DNA from: Valencia hispanica
Lineage: Eukaryota > Chordata > Actinopteri > Cyprinodontiformes > Valenciidae
Direction of reading: 5' to 3'
DNA: 64,000 bases
Assembly (NCBI GenBank): GCA_963556495.2
Contig: OY747715.1
Coordinates: forward strand, 1,215,739 to 1,279,738
Part shown: piece after piece, positions 25,974-37,864 of the stretch
Position numbering within the stretch: position 1 is the first letter of the stretch
Layout of the letters: each line of letters begins with the position of its first letter
Notes under the pieces: model-generated
Told to the model about the DNA's origin: nothing
What the model saw: only the letters and a program-made list of their open reading frames with translations
The model's database searches: none
Made by a program: the position numbers and the translations under genes

Positions 25974-28900
25974 ATGTTTCAGAAGTCAACAACAGAATGG
26001 AAGAAGTCCTTGACAAACATCCTGGAGGAACTCTGCGAACAACAGTACAAGAAATTGCTGGAATTTCTGGAGAAAATCCCTAAAAGTCGTAAGAACACCA
26101 GATCCAGAGAACAAATGGCTCAAACCATCATCGAGTTCTACGGAGAGGATAAGTCTATCTCTGAAATTAATAAGGTCATGGATGATATACCGAGAAGAGA
26201 TCCTAGTTCAGGACCTGCTGCGTCCGTTTGTGAAAAAGAAACGAGGTGAGTTTAGGTTGTCGGGTCGGGTTCAGGGTTCTGCTGTGACCCACCAGGAACC
26301 ATGAGACCTTAGTAAGGGTTCCCTTACATTTGGAAGCAACTCGCTGATTGAACCAATGACGTCACCCGCACAAACCAAGGCCTCGGTCATGTGATTTCCT
26401 CGTTGTTGATGCACGCTTCAAATCGAGGCACCATTTGGCACGCCCACTTTTGCTCGAGACATGCTTCGGGGCGTCGGTTCATTTGTCCCATCACTAGTGA
26501 TAAGTGATAAGGGTGATAAGAAGAGTTGACTGGCACAAAAACAGAGATATTAGGACGATATCTTTACAGGAGAAAATAGGCTATCATCACAATGTTTATT
26601 TCTTTCAATAATTCACCTAAAATGTAACTCATAATGATGCATTAAGTCCCAAACATGTTCCACGTGAACAGAGATTTTTTCTGTCTCCCAGAGCTGCAGG
26701 AAGAAAATGACTTTAATGTTTTTCAGCTTATTTTTACTAAACAACCTTTGTGTTTTCTGAGGAATATGTACTGGGTGTGGTTCAGTAGGAGGGACCTCTG
26801 AAAACTGGTCAGTATGAAGCTCTTTCACCAGCCTTGAGAGGATATTTAAGCAAATCTCATTCAATGTAATGGTGGAGTCAAGTCCACATCAAGGACTACA
26901 GCTGTTATGGTCCTTGGGTTAAACCACTCCTGAACCAAAGACAGCATCAGAACCATCCTGCGAGGGGAGAGGCAGGGAAGCGTTTATAATGAGACGTTAC
27001 TGGGGCCTGAAGTGGCGCCCTGAGGTCCACCACCACCAAGCAGAGACGGTTCTTTGAGCTCTTTGAAAACAAACCTGTAAAATAATAGCAGAGGTTTAGA
27101 AACTGGACAAGTACCAAAACATTCTGGACTCATTGCCTGAATTTTTACCTCAGTGGGAAGAAGAAGAGAAAAACTGGAACCTTTTTAGCAACAGAGAAGA
27201 AGAAGCGAATATCTTCAGGTTGTTGTCCATCTGCTAACCCGTACATGACTCCTGAGTTCCGGCCTCACCTGACATATGATTATGAGTTGCTGCGCTTCAT
27301 GTTTAACAGGGTTTAAGAAGAACCGTGTTGTGAGGGATTCAGATTCTTCAGAGGATGAAGCCCAAGATGGTGAGTTCAATAAAACAACCTCAGCAGATTC
27401 TCACAATATAAATAAACAAAGTCTGCTTAGGAAACTGAAGAGCGAATCTTCATAGCATAAACTCCCTGATTCTTCTTCTTCTTCTACAGACGATCCAGAA
27501 AGTCCTCAGTCTGAGAAGGTAACGGTCAGAGTGACCAGCAGTCCTACTGGTATAAATGAGTTTCTGTTTAAGATGCATCGTCTGTTCAACTCTTTCCTGG
27601 TGATCTCAGATACTGCAGCACTTTGTTAAAGTATTCACACCCCTTTAACATTTCCTCATGTACTGATGTTCCAACCAGACACTTCGGGGTTCATTCCTCT
27701 TCACTCTGACACCCCAAATAAAAAAACTCCAATCGGGAACCAGAGTCCAGCTGTGTCTAACTGCTGCTGTTCTGGTTCATCCAGCATCCTAGAGACCAAG
27801 GAACCCAGCAGCAGGTTCTGGTCCAGTTTAAAGCAGGGTTTGGTTCTACTCTGATCAATCCATCATCTGGATCTGACCTGGACTGACAGGCGAGCTTTAA
27901 TCAGATAAGCTCTGGAGGAGTTGCAGAGATCCACAGGTTAGGTGGGACAGACTTTATGGAAGTGTGAGAAGAAGAAAGCCAGAAGTCGTGTTTGCAGTTC
28001 TCTACTAGCCCTGTAGGAGGCGGCAGACATGTGGAAGATGATGATTCGATCAGATTAGAGACCTAACTTGCAAAGTGATACAGCTGTAGGAAAACCAAAA
28101 CTGCTCGTTGGCCTGAACAAAGTATCCCCACAATGAAGCATGATGGTGGCAGCATCATGCTGTGGGAATCTGGACGGAGTTAAATCCAGGACCAACAGGA
28201 ATGCAGCAATGTTTGGCTCGGATAACTATTAAGAATTAGATATTAATTTAATTATCAATGAAGTTAAAGTTTATTTTTGTTAAACGGTTTGGGGCACCAC
28301 CTTTGTCTTCAGAAGGAACGTTGAACCAAACATTTTAGTCTCTTTTGAAGGAATGAATTTGACGCCGTGGGACGGCATAATTGCATTAACACACTAGAAT
28401 AAACACAACTTTTCTCCAAAGTATGAGAATTTATTATTAAAATAGATCAACCATAAAATATGTAGTCAATAAATTCTATACCTACACTACCAACATGCAA
28501 ACTAAACTACTGAGCCAAACAAAGAAAACGGATTATATGCAAACTAGTCAAATCAACTAAAATGATTAACGCTAGGGATGTGTACTGGCAAGAATCTGGT
28601 GATACAATATGTATTACAATACAATATATTGCGATACTATTAGTAAGGCTATATATTGTGATTTTTAAAACTGAATTTAACTATAGAAAAACTGTCCCAT
28701 CATTCTAAACCTGTTTCATACTTTAACACATTCAGATTTATTACTAGATGTAGTTGATCCACTGGAACAAAGAAGGTGAAAACAGCCACAAACTACCAGT
28801 TATACTTTTATAGTTACTACAATAATTACTGTCATCATTAATGGTCATTACATTATCGTGACATAAAATATTGTGATATATGTGAGTACTGATATTTTCT

Positions 28901-31900
28901 TCAATCCCTAATTAACGCTAATGAAACAAGAATGGAACAATGATAAACAGAGGACAAAGTAATGATCACAGTTTAGCATGTGTATTTTGTTTAACTGTGC
29001 AAATTAATAGTCAAAATTCTGCTCTGGATTCAACTAGTTAAAAAACAGCAAAATGTTCACAGCATGAGATCAGCAGCTTCCGTGAAACCAGCGAGTTCGT
29101 CGTTCAAAAAACATCAAACCAACTCTATGAAACGACATCTAAATCATTTTAACTTTAATATCTGTTATATATAACACAAGAGAACAATAGAATAAAGGTT
29201 TGGTTGTACTTTGAGCCGGCTCGCTGCACTCTGTCCTAAAGCAGCAATCAAAGTTTGGTCCAAGGAAAAATAAAATAAAAATAATATCCAACAGGCAAGC
29301 TGGTTCTGATGAACCTGGTGGTTCTGTTTGCTGGCTTCTGTCGCCCACTTTACTAACTGCACTGGTCGCAGTTCGGCCGTTACACTCCCGATACACAGAC
29401 GGGAGGCTTTAAAGTTATTTCATCTTTCTGTTCAAAGGTTTTAAGTCTTCTTCCTGTCCTGAAGGTTAGAAGAAAAAAAGAATCCCTGCGTAGACTTTGT
29501 GCCTCGTTCAACAAGCATAGCTCATACGGAAGACAAAAAGTGTCGAGCGTCGCTGATACGACGTAAAGATAGTCGATTAATTGAATTTTAATCTCAATTA
29601 CAATCTGGGTTTTCAATTATCATAAAAATAAAATGACCCGATTTTTTTGTATTTTATTTTTTGCTCCTCCTTCGCAGTTTACTCTCACGCTGTTTCGAGT
29701 TGCAAATCGAGCGCACCTCCCACAGCCCTGACCGCTTTGGTTTCATTCTAGTTCTCACCACGTCTCAAGCAGTGTCGCCAACTTGGCGACTTTTTGGACC
29801 CCCTCGTGACTAGCGAGTGTGGCTAGCGCTGTTAGAGACTTTTGGAGATTCACACTGACTGTGTAGTCGGTGTGAATCAGACGTGACTCTTCTCACCGAG
29901 CGGCGCTGCCGCCCTGAGCTCCTCGCCTGTGGCCACCAGTCCAGCTGCAGTCAGACCGGATATTTGCCCCACTGCGTTCAGGCTGAAAATGAATCGCGCT
30001 ACGTGCACTTAGTAAGGATAAGTTGTTAATATAATTTTTTGGGTCTAAAACAAACGACTGCACACTGAAATATATCACAGATTCCACCCACTTTGAGCGC
30101 AGTTACTCACCTCGTCCGCTGTGTCTAGCTTCTCTGTGACAGACGTTAAACGGTCATCATGTCTCAGTCTGAGATGGACTCTCAGAAATACAGAAAGAAA
30201 ATACAGAAAGAAGTGGGAATCCAGCCCTGAATTAAAAGGCTGGTTGAAGTCTTTTTTTGGCGGTGTTACACAGACACACTGCCTGTACTGTAAGGCAGAT
30301 TTTTATGTCACAATTAGAAATAAAAATAATATTTAAAAAAAACGCATGACAACAAAAAAAAATACTCAAAACACAGTGAACAACCCGGGATTTAAGAAGC
30401 TAATCAACACTTTGGATAAACCTTATAGCTTGCCATCTCATTTTGCACCACTGTATATCTCAATTTATTTATCAGTATTTGCACTTCATATTGTTTTCCA
30501 AGACAAAGCTTAACTTTATTTAAATCCCATAGGAGCAATTTGGCCCAATTGCTTTTTATGTCTAAATCCTAAAAACGATTTTTAAAAGCCACTGTTAATG
30601 TTCAATAAATTTGTCATCAACATTAAAGATCATGTTAAATAACCGAAATTTCAATTTTACTCAAAATAATCGTGATCATCATTTTTGCCAAAATCGAGCA
30701 GCCTTACTGTTATATTTTTATTTTTTTTATATGTGTATCTCTTTAAATAGGCCTAAAAATCGTTTTACTTAAAAAGTAGGAAAACTGTACTTGCGTTATT
30801 TTACTACACTAATACATTTCAAGTTGTAATACATTTCACGCAGCTGCGTGAACGAAGCGGCCACTTCAATGGGACCCACTGAACTCACCCGGGCTTTTCA
30901 ATACGTGGCACTCGGTTGCACGTAAGGGGAAAAGCAGAGACTGATGAACCGAGATGTAAAGCACAACTTATTTTCGTGGTGGACCAGTCGCTGATGCCAA
31001 GAAGTAAAAAAAAGAAAGAAAACTTAATGTCCGGATTATATCCACAGTCCCCCATAAGGAAGGCGGTCTCTGTATCAGGATCCACCTACTACTCCAGGTC
31101 GTTCTCCTCCCAGGTAACAGCCTTACAATGAGTTCTTTTCACCGAGCCGCTCCACCACGCGCTCCTCCCCTGTGTCGGCTGACAGGCGAACAGCTGATCT
31201 CCTTTGACGCTCTCACGTCTCGGTCTCCACCCTCGGCGTGCTACGCCTCCCTTCAGCCGAAAACAGTTGGAAAACTAAAGGCAGCCACCAATATCCGCGC
31301 ACCCTTGACTTATAGTACGCATAGCGCAAGTTGTACAGCGATCCTCGCTCGCTTGCCCTGCCTGCCTTTCGCAGTTTTGCCGGAGACATGAACGCGTCAT
31401 CGCTCGTGGTGTTCCGGACAGTAGGTTTTCCTTTTATGTGCAGCCTAACAAGTTTTTGCGCACCTGTAACAAAGCAGCTGCATTGCTGCGCACCTCCTCC
31501 TCCTGACTTAGTGTGTGTCTGACAGGGTGGGGGGCGTGGCGTCACCATGGGGGATCTCCATCGTGATGTCGGTCAGCCATCACGATGGACGATGACATCG
31601 TCCATCAGCACAACCCTACCAACAACCATCCTGGATGAAAACCTGTTAGAGGCTGCAGAAGACATGAGATTAGGATGGAGGTTTTCCTCCCAGCAGGACA
31701 ACCACCCTGAACACGCAGCCAGAGATATTATGGGATGGTTTGGATCAAAGCATGAACAAGGGTTAGTGTGGCCTAGTCAAAGTCCAGACCTGAATCCATC
31801 TAAGAATCTGTGGTGACACCTGATAATTATGATAAATGTAAAACGGGTTATGAATAACTGAGCAAGGTGCTGTTTGAAACTCGTTAATTTTATCTGTGGC

Positions 31901-33823
31901 TAATTTTCTAACTTTCAACTGATCCGATTAGGTTCTAAATGTCCCAGAGTCACGATAGAAAGAAAGTACACCCTCTAAAAAGTAGTGAGATGGTCTTTAT
32001 CAGGTTCTGAGATTATTATTGAAGTTCACAAAAACAAGCAACAGATTCCTTCTCTGTCATTACTCAATAAACCTAAAACCTTCATTGACAAGCTGTGGTT
32101 GAAAAACTAATTACACCCCCAGATCCAACAGCTTTAGAGCAACATTTAGTCAAACACCAGCAACACGGTGTCAAAGGGTTCTGGTTCTGGTTCTGGTTCC
32201 AAATGATTGCAAATAAACTATTGACAGAAACACAGTTTGCATCCAGATTTAAGATAAAAACGCACTAAAAGAGAAATATGTCTAACCAATAATTGTCTAT
32301 TATTTTCCAGAAGATAGAGGTCCCTCCATGGGTGAGTTGGACACTTTTAGTTGTTGATAATAATATACATTTTTGTTTTCACGTGTTGATTAATTTGCTT
32401 TGTGAGTTTCTGTCGTTAATCTGAACCTGTTTTCAGAGAACCAGCATCGAGCTCCTGAAGGACAGTGGAACAATCCCTACTGGAAAGCCTGTAGGCGGGA
32501 AGGTTGTTCAGAAATCTGGTCTGCGTACGTATGAAACCAAGAAGAAGGAGAAGAAGTTCTTCTTCTACCTGGGAGTCGCCGATGAGACCGACTGCATCAA
32601 AGTGATGGTGTACGAAAAAGAGCGATATCAGAAATTTGTAGAGGGGCAACTTTACAATTTCAGAGATATTATCGTTGAGAAATTCAAGGGTGAGAAGGTC
32701 ATGAAAGTTTTGAGCAACAGTAAATTCTCAAAGACTAATAAAATTGAAGTGGGCAAGACTCTGGAGCTGCAGGCCCAGATGCTGGTTTACAACCAGTATC
32801 CAGTTTGCTCCATCGAGAAGATCCTATCCTTTGATGAGAAGACAGGAGTCAGTGTTGAAGGAACTGTGGCTGAGGTAAGAGAAACACATTCAGAGCATTT
32901 AGAGCCTCATGGCTCTATATGTTTTTAATTATGCTATGTTGTGTTTCCACCTTTAATCACTTATTGGTCCTCAGATCAACTCACTAGATCAGGTCAAACT
33001 GAAGAAAAAAAGGACCAAAGAAAATATTCGCAAGTTCAAGCTAGAAGATGAAACTGGTTCCATCTGGATCACGTTGTGGCGCAGAGACATCGAGCAGCTG
33101 AAAGGAAAGTCTGTTGGAGACTGTGTCAGAGTGACCAACTTAAAGACGAGTCGTTACTATGAAACAACGTCCCTGAATTCAACGGACTTCACCAGAATCT
33201 ACAAGGTACCAGATATTACCTTGTTTATGCATGAAGCTCTTTTTAATGATGCAGAATTGTTAAAGACAAGTAACTTAGCTTAAAAAGTGTCTAAAGTGCT
33301 TCAATGAGCTGAAAGTTAAACTTAAAACATTAAATTATTAAATAAAAGAGATTTAGTTTTATGCATCTGCTCAATGTTTGGATGGGAGACTGAAATTATT
33401 CTCCCTACTGTGCAGAAAATCATAAAGAGCATTCAAGGAATCTCAGCATTTCCACATATTTTCATTCAAATGTTTCAGATGTTCAGTTTATTGTCTAATA
33501 ATTAGAGTTTCTATCACAGGCTCATTATGATCTTGCTGTCCTGTTTACCTGTTTCTGTCCAGGTTCAAAGTGCTGCTGTCCAGAATGTCACCATGCAGAT
33601 TATAGGAATCATAAAATCTGGAAGGATGGAGTGTGAGCTGGATGTGTCGATCAACAACCATGTGAACACCTTCATCATTGCTTCTCCTCTCCTGGCTAAA
33701 GTTCTTGGTATCAGACTGGAGGGCGACTTTGAAGAGAGACTTCTGGAGAAAATCCCGTTTTCAACTGAAGCAGAAATAAAAGGAAACCAGATCCTGGATC
33801 TTAAAGATGCAAAAGAAATGTAA
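25974..33823 (+). CDS. Gene A: pyrin-domain plus tandem OB-fold protein (PYHIN-like layout), frame broken after PYD
   Basis: Exons: 25974-26245 (PYD), 27310-27369, 27490-27518, 32311-32331, 32437-32874, 32975-33205, 33563-33823 (TAA). The first exon shows pyrin features: W-K-K-S-L-T-N-I-L-E-E-L, YKKLLEFLEKIP, an ARG/LYS-rich loop, IIEFYGED and VMDDIPRRD. Linker exons are acidic (DSDSSEDEAQD). Exon 5 (146 aa) looks like an OB fold (KKKEKKFFFYLGVADETD...VMVYE). Exon 6 (77 aa) looks like a second OB fold (KFKLEDETGSIWITLWRRD...VGDCVRVTNL). Exon 7 (86 aa) is unassigned. PYDs nucleate ASC-type signalling and tandem OB folds usually bind DNA, so a cytosolic or nuclear DNA sensor is a reasonable inference. 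At 26201-26206 the frame slips relative to the splice phase; as written, translation ends after about 92 aa, a PYD-only product. The full design would be about 437 aa. Confidence 0.68.
27625..28235 (+). mobile_element. Tc1-like remnant in gene A intron 3
   Basis: Starts with aaagtattcacaccccttta and contains gaagcatgatggtggcagca followed by tcatgctgtggg, the classic Tc1-like transposase wording at DNA level. No intact frame. Boundaries approximate. Confidence 0.6.
28213..29545. repeat. Interspersed element X, copy 1
   Basis: This stretch (ggtttggggcaccacctttg, gacgccgtgggacggcataa, later caaaatgttcacagcatgag and caaaaagtgtc) recurs in the same order at 34190-37270. Copy 1 contains a MITE at 28573-28912. 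The layout could be a solo LTR or a non-autonomous element; class not established. It lies in gene A intron 3. Confidence 0.6.
28573..28912. mobile_element. hAT-like MITE, second copy
   Basis: Bounded by tagggatgtgtac and tcaatcccta, with the same internal order (ccatcattctaaac, ttattactagatgtagttga, tgtcatcattaatgg) as the MITE at 20277-20657. It is inserted in element X, as the other X copy lacks it. Confidence 0.65.
29560..30712 (+). mobile_element. hAT-like element with zinc-finger gene fragment
   Basis: Edges carry gtcgattaattgaattttaa and ataatcgtgatcatc...gagcagcctta, wording of a common fish hAT-like repeat. Inside (30163-30330) a frame reads KYRKKWESSPELKGWLKSFF followed by HCLYCKADF, like the N-terminal zinc finger of transposon-derived proteins. 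The frame then breaks. 30713-31610 is CpG-bearing repeat-like sequence with no supported gene. Confidence 0.5.
31612..31816 (+). mobile_element. Tc1-like transposase 3' fragment
   Basis: Reads QQDNHPEHAA and VWPSQSPDLNPSKNLW, the C-terminal DDE-region wording of Tc1 transposases (QDND-KH, WPSQSPDLNPIENLW) with substitutions. Truncated on both sides; inside gene A intron 3. Confidence 0.85.
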
Positions 33824-34040
33824 ACTTACCAGAAACTGAGCTTTTACAATTAAAAACCCTTTCAGAATCATGTAGCGTATTTTATTATAATCAGCTTTCT
33901 GCTAATGTTTCAACTTAAATCCTTTGAGTTTTGATTAACTTTATTGTGTTTTATGACTCTCAAGTTGTATTTGTTTCTATCAACTCTAAAGTCTCAATGA
34001 TTTCTGAACAGAACAGGATGTTCTGTAGCGATCATGTTGG

Positions 34041-34046
34041 AATAAA
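34041..34046 (+). terminator. Poly(A) signal of gene A
   Basis: AATAAA 218 bp past the gene A stop codon, followed about 20 bp later by GT-rich sequence (ggagttggttttt). Confidence 0.65.
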
Positions 34047-34189
34047 AAGACGCTCAAACCTGCTGGAGTTGGTTTTTATTCTGTCTTTAAGCTTCTCTTC
34101 TCTCATTAAGGTTTCTGTCCAGCTCTCCTAAAGCTCCACTGCAACAGTACTGTTGTGCAACACAGAAAACAGTTTGGCTCACAGAACCA

Positions 34190-37100
34190 TTAATATTTAT
34201 GATGAATAATTTAATAAGAATTATTAATGAAAATTTAGTTTGTTAAACTGTTTGGGGCACCACCCTCATCAAAGAGGGACATTAGTCAAATATTTTTAGT
34301 CTTAAGGGATGAATTTGATGCCGTGGGACGAAATAATCGCACGCACACACTAAGCACAAACAACTTCTGTCCAAAATATGAGAGTTTATCATTAAAATAG
34401 ATCAGTCTTACAGTCAATAAATTCTATACCTATACTACCACCATACAAGCTAAAACTACTGAGCCAATCGAAGAAAATGGATAATATGCAAACTAGTGAC
34501 TAACGCTAATGAAACAAGATTGAAGGAATGATAGACGGAAGACGTAACAATCACTGTTCAGCTTGTAATGATGTGAGGAAGAAGACAGGAGGCGTGTGTG
34601 AGTAGGTGTGTTTGTGTGTGGTTGATGCTAAATGAGGGGGAGGAGGGTTCACCATCTATGTGGTCTCAAGCGGATGCTAATGCTTTGCCTTGATGGTAGT
34701 GTTGTGCCACAGATAGGTAGGTTTTGGCTATGAATTATTCAATGAGAATCAATAAGATTAATAATTTTATGTACAAATGACCACGTTTAGGGGCACCACC
34801 TGGATTCCAGGAATATCAATAGCCAAATTGTTCAGTCTCAGTTTATGTTTATGATTACCTGCCTGATAAGGCTGAGGTAATTAAACAATATATGAAGGAA
34901 TAAGTTCTTGGTGTACCTGAAGTTACTACACATGTAGGTGAAATAACAACAGTTTTCCAAAATACAAGAGTTTATTACAAAAAGAATTCACTTTCAGTTA
35001 ACATACTTTAATCAACAAACTCACCAAACTAGCAACACACAACTAAATTACTAAGAAAAGAATAACGATAAGAAAACTAACACTCAGAAGTAAAACAGTA
35101 AAAGTGAGAAAAATGCACAGAAATAGAAACAATAAACAGTAAATTGATAATGATGTCACAGTTCAGAATGAATATGTTTGCTTAAAGACCAACGCTTGTA
35201 TTGAACAGTGTTGGGAATAAAGCTAAGTTAGTTTTAAACTAATTGCGATTAGTTTAAGACTAATCAGCAGATTCTGGTTTGTTTTCAAACCACCAATTCA
35301 CAATGCAAAGCAGAAGTGAAGAAAAACATTTGGAAGAAGTAATGTTTCATTAAACCATTCGCTGAATTAGAAATCAATAACCTTTAGATAATTGATTCTA
35401 TATTTAATGGATCGGTCACAGCAGTGATTGATCTAAATTAATATTTAGACTTTATGTTGACGTTAACGGCTGTACCAATTATGTCGATCTAATTTAGTAT
35501 TTTGACTTACCAAGAAGGCGTCTCAAAGATGACTTTAAGGATTAGTTTAGTGTTGAAACTATCTGTTTAAAGTCGATCTCTATTATGAATAGCATTAACG
35601 GCAGTCTTTATTGTTCATGATTAAAATACCATCAATGGCCCACGTGGTTCACTAGAGCGTGTAGCTTACAGCTAACTCACGTGGTGCTGCTTAAAGTCGC
35701 TCTGGATCATTTATGAAACAACAAAGGAAAACTGTCGGATTAAGTAACTCAGGTTGCAGGATATAAAACGATTTTCCATCGGAAACCTCGAAAATCACTG
35801 TTTAAGCCTCCAGGCCGACCGGCCTGTTTGTACCCAAACAATAAATGAAATCTTACACAAAGTAACAAATCACAGTGAAACAAACAACCCTTAAATCTTG
35901 TTTAAACTAACCTAATCTCGCCTCTGCCCAGACAGACCTTATTGAACGGTTAAAGTTCTCCAAGTCGCTCCGTGGATGATGGGCGAAGCTAACACAACGT
36001 TAGCCCGCAGGCTAGCCACAGCTACGGTCCGTTAGCAGTGGGAGGATTATAGCTGTTGAATCGCGGGTAGCATTAGCTCGGAACGTCGTGTCGTCCTCTC
36101 CGGCTTGCTAAACAGCGATCAGCTGCACTTAATTTCACTGACACAGTACCTTCTCTGCAGGTTCAAGATAGCATTGTCCTAGGCTCTGTCGCGGTGGGGT
36201 AACGCTCCAGTCTCGACGCGGTTCTGTGGCATTCAGTAGCTGTTAGCGGTTCGCTCCAAATGGCAGCATCTGTTCAGAAAGCAGGGCTCAGGGCGGAACA
36301 GTGGGGTTTATCTCAAAACAAACTGGGCTGTGATTCACCTGATTTACCAGCAGTCTTGTCGCCGTTGGAGTGAGTTCCTCCCAGACCTCGCGTCTTTTCC
36401 CTCGCCAGCAAAGGAAACATGGATCTCTCCTGGCGCTGTTTGGCTGAACGCCAGAACTGGAGAGGCCGTGAAGGTCTCCGGCGATGCCTTATATAACCTC
36501 TGGTCCTCTTCTTCTCCTGTTGGAGCTAGAATGTGGGTTAGCGCCACCCAATGGCTGTGTGTCCGCAACAGTAGTAAAGGTCCCTGTGGTCTTGAAGAGG
36601 TGTGCAACTACTAGACAGAAACTGCAAATATTGTGTGTGTACAATAATCTGAGAAGGGAAGGAGGAGAGAGAGAAAAAGAGTCCCAGCACGACCATTAAG
36701 TTGTTTAATGTACAAATCATTAGTCAAACTGTTCTGGATTCAACCAGTTCAAATAGACCAAAATGTTCACAGCGTACGACCAGCAGCTTCAGTGAAACAG
36801 CAGGTTTAGCGTTTAAAACTTATCAACCAACTCTATGAAAAAATATCTAAATCATTTTAACTTTAATATGTCTGCCAAGACAGATAAAGAGAAAAACAGA
36901 ATAAAGGTTTGGTCCTACTTTGAGGCAGTTAGCAGCACACTCACTACCAAACCAGCAATCAAAGTCCGGTCCAAAAAATATATAAAGATAGTGTCCTGCC
37001 GGTTCCTTTTGCTGGATTGCAAATCTGCAAGTTGGCTTCTGCAATCCATTTTAAAAACTGCACTGGTTGCAATTTTCAGCCGTTAGTAGAAACATTCCCG

Positions 37101-37270
37101 TATTCACAAACAGGAGGCTTTAACGCTATTTTAGCTTCTACTTCAAAGGATTTAAAGATCTTCTTTCTGACCTGCAGATTGGGAGAAAAAGGATCAGTCC
37201 ACGCGTAGATGTGATGTGCCTTCTAAGAGCATAGCTTGTATGGAAGGCAAAAAGTGTCAAGCATCTTTCA
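34190..37270. repeat. Interspersed element X, copy 2, split by element Y
   Basis: Matches copy 1 (28213-29545) at both ends: gtttggggcaccaccctcat and gatgccgtgggacgaaataa near 34250-34335, then caaaatgttcacagcgtacg through caaaaagtgtcaagc at 36758-37262. The two halves are separated by about 2 kb of a different element (Y). Direct orientation relative to copy 1. X therefore flanks gene A exons 4-7 on both sides. Confidence 0.6.
34700..36705 (-). repeat. Interspersed element Y, copy 1 (LTR-like)
   Basis: About 2 kb inserted into element X. Read on the minus strand it starts near tggtcgtgctgggactcttt and ends ...ctgtggcacaaca, consistent with TG...CA termini of a long LTR, and carries a ttttatatcctgc TATA-like stretch. 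Part of it (35020-35400) is reverse-complementary to 63640-64000. No gene is supported; open frames at 36330-36720 are short and unmatched. Confidence 0.5.
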
Positions 37271-37864
37271 TATTTATAACCTTTGTGACGTCGGCGTCTG
37301 AGGACCCAAATGCTGGAAAAAGCAGTCTGTTCAGTCCGTTTTAAGCACAACTTTTTCCCAAATGTAACGTCAGTTTAGATCCAGCTGACTGGGAAACAAT
37401 CAACAGAACCTGGTGTGTTAGATTAACCAGTGGTTGTCTGTTCATGTCGCTGATACTAACTTCATCAACAGTGACGGGGTCAGGGTGGAGATCTTATTAA
37501 CCAACAGATGTTCTGCACGCTGGTTCTAGAGCGTTCTGAAATTGGTCTTTCCAGATGTTCATGACCATGTGAGACTTTTCTAAAAACATCCTTCTAGGAG
37601 TAGTTCTACTGCACCATACTTTTTATTTCTGACTGACTAATATTATCATAAAGTATCGCCGCTCTTGAGGACAGTTGCTGGTTGGTCTACCACCTCTGGT
37701 GAAGAGGTTACAGCTCACCAAAGATCCAAGGAAGAATGATTTAATGGACTGAACATCGTAAGTCTAACAGCCGCAGTTTGTCAGACGAGCCACAAACGTT
37801 AAAATTAAGCCTCAAAACACTGAAGCACGATGGCACCGGTATCATGATATGGTAGGTTCGTAAC

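Noticed and set aside
32437..33823. Gene A OB exons as a stand-alone RPA/SSB gene
   Set aside because: The upstream 21-nt exon and linkers join in phase to the PYD exon, and the same arrangement recurs in gene B; still, transcript proof is lacking.
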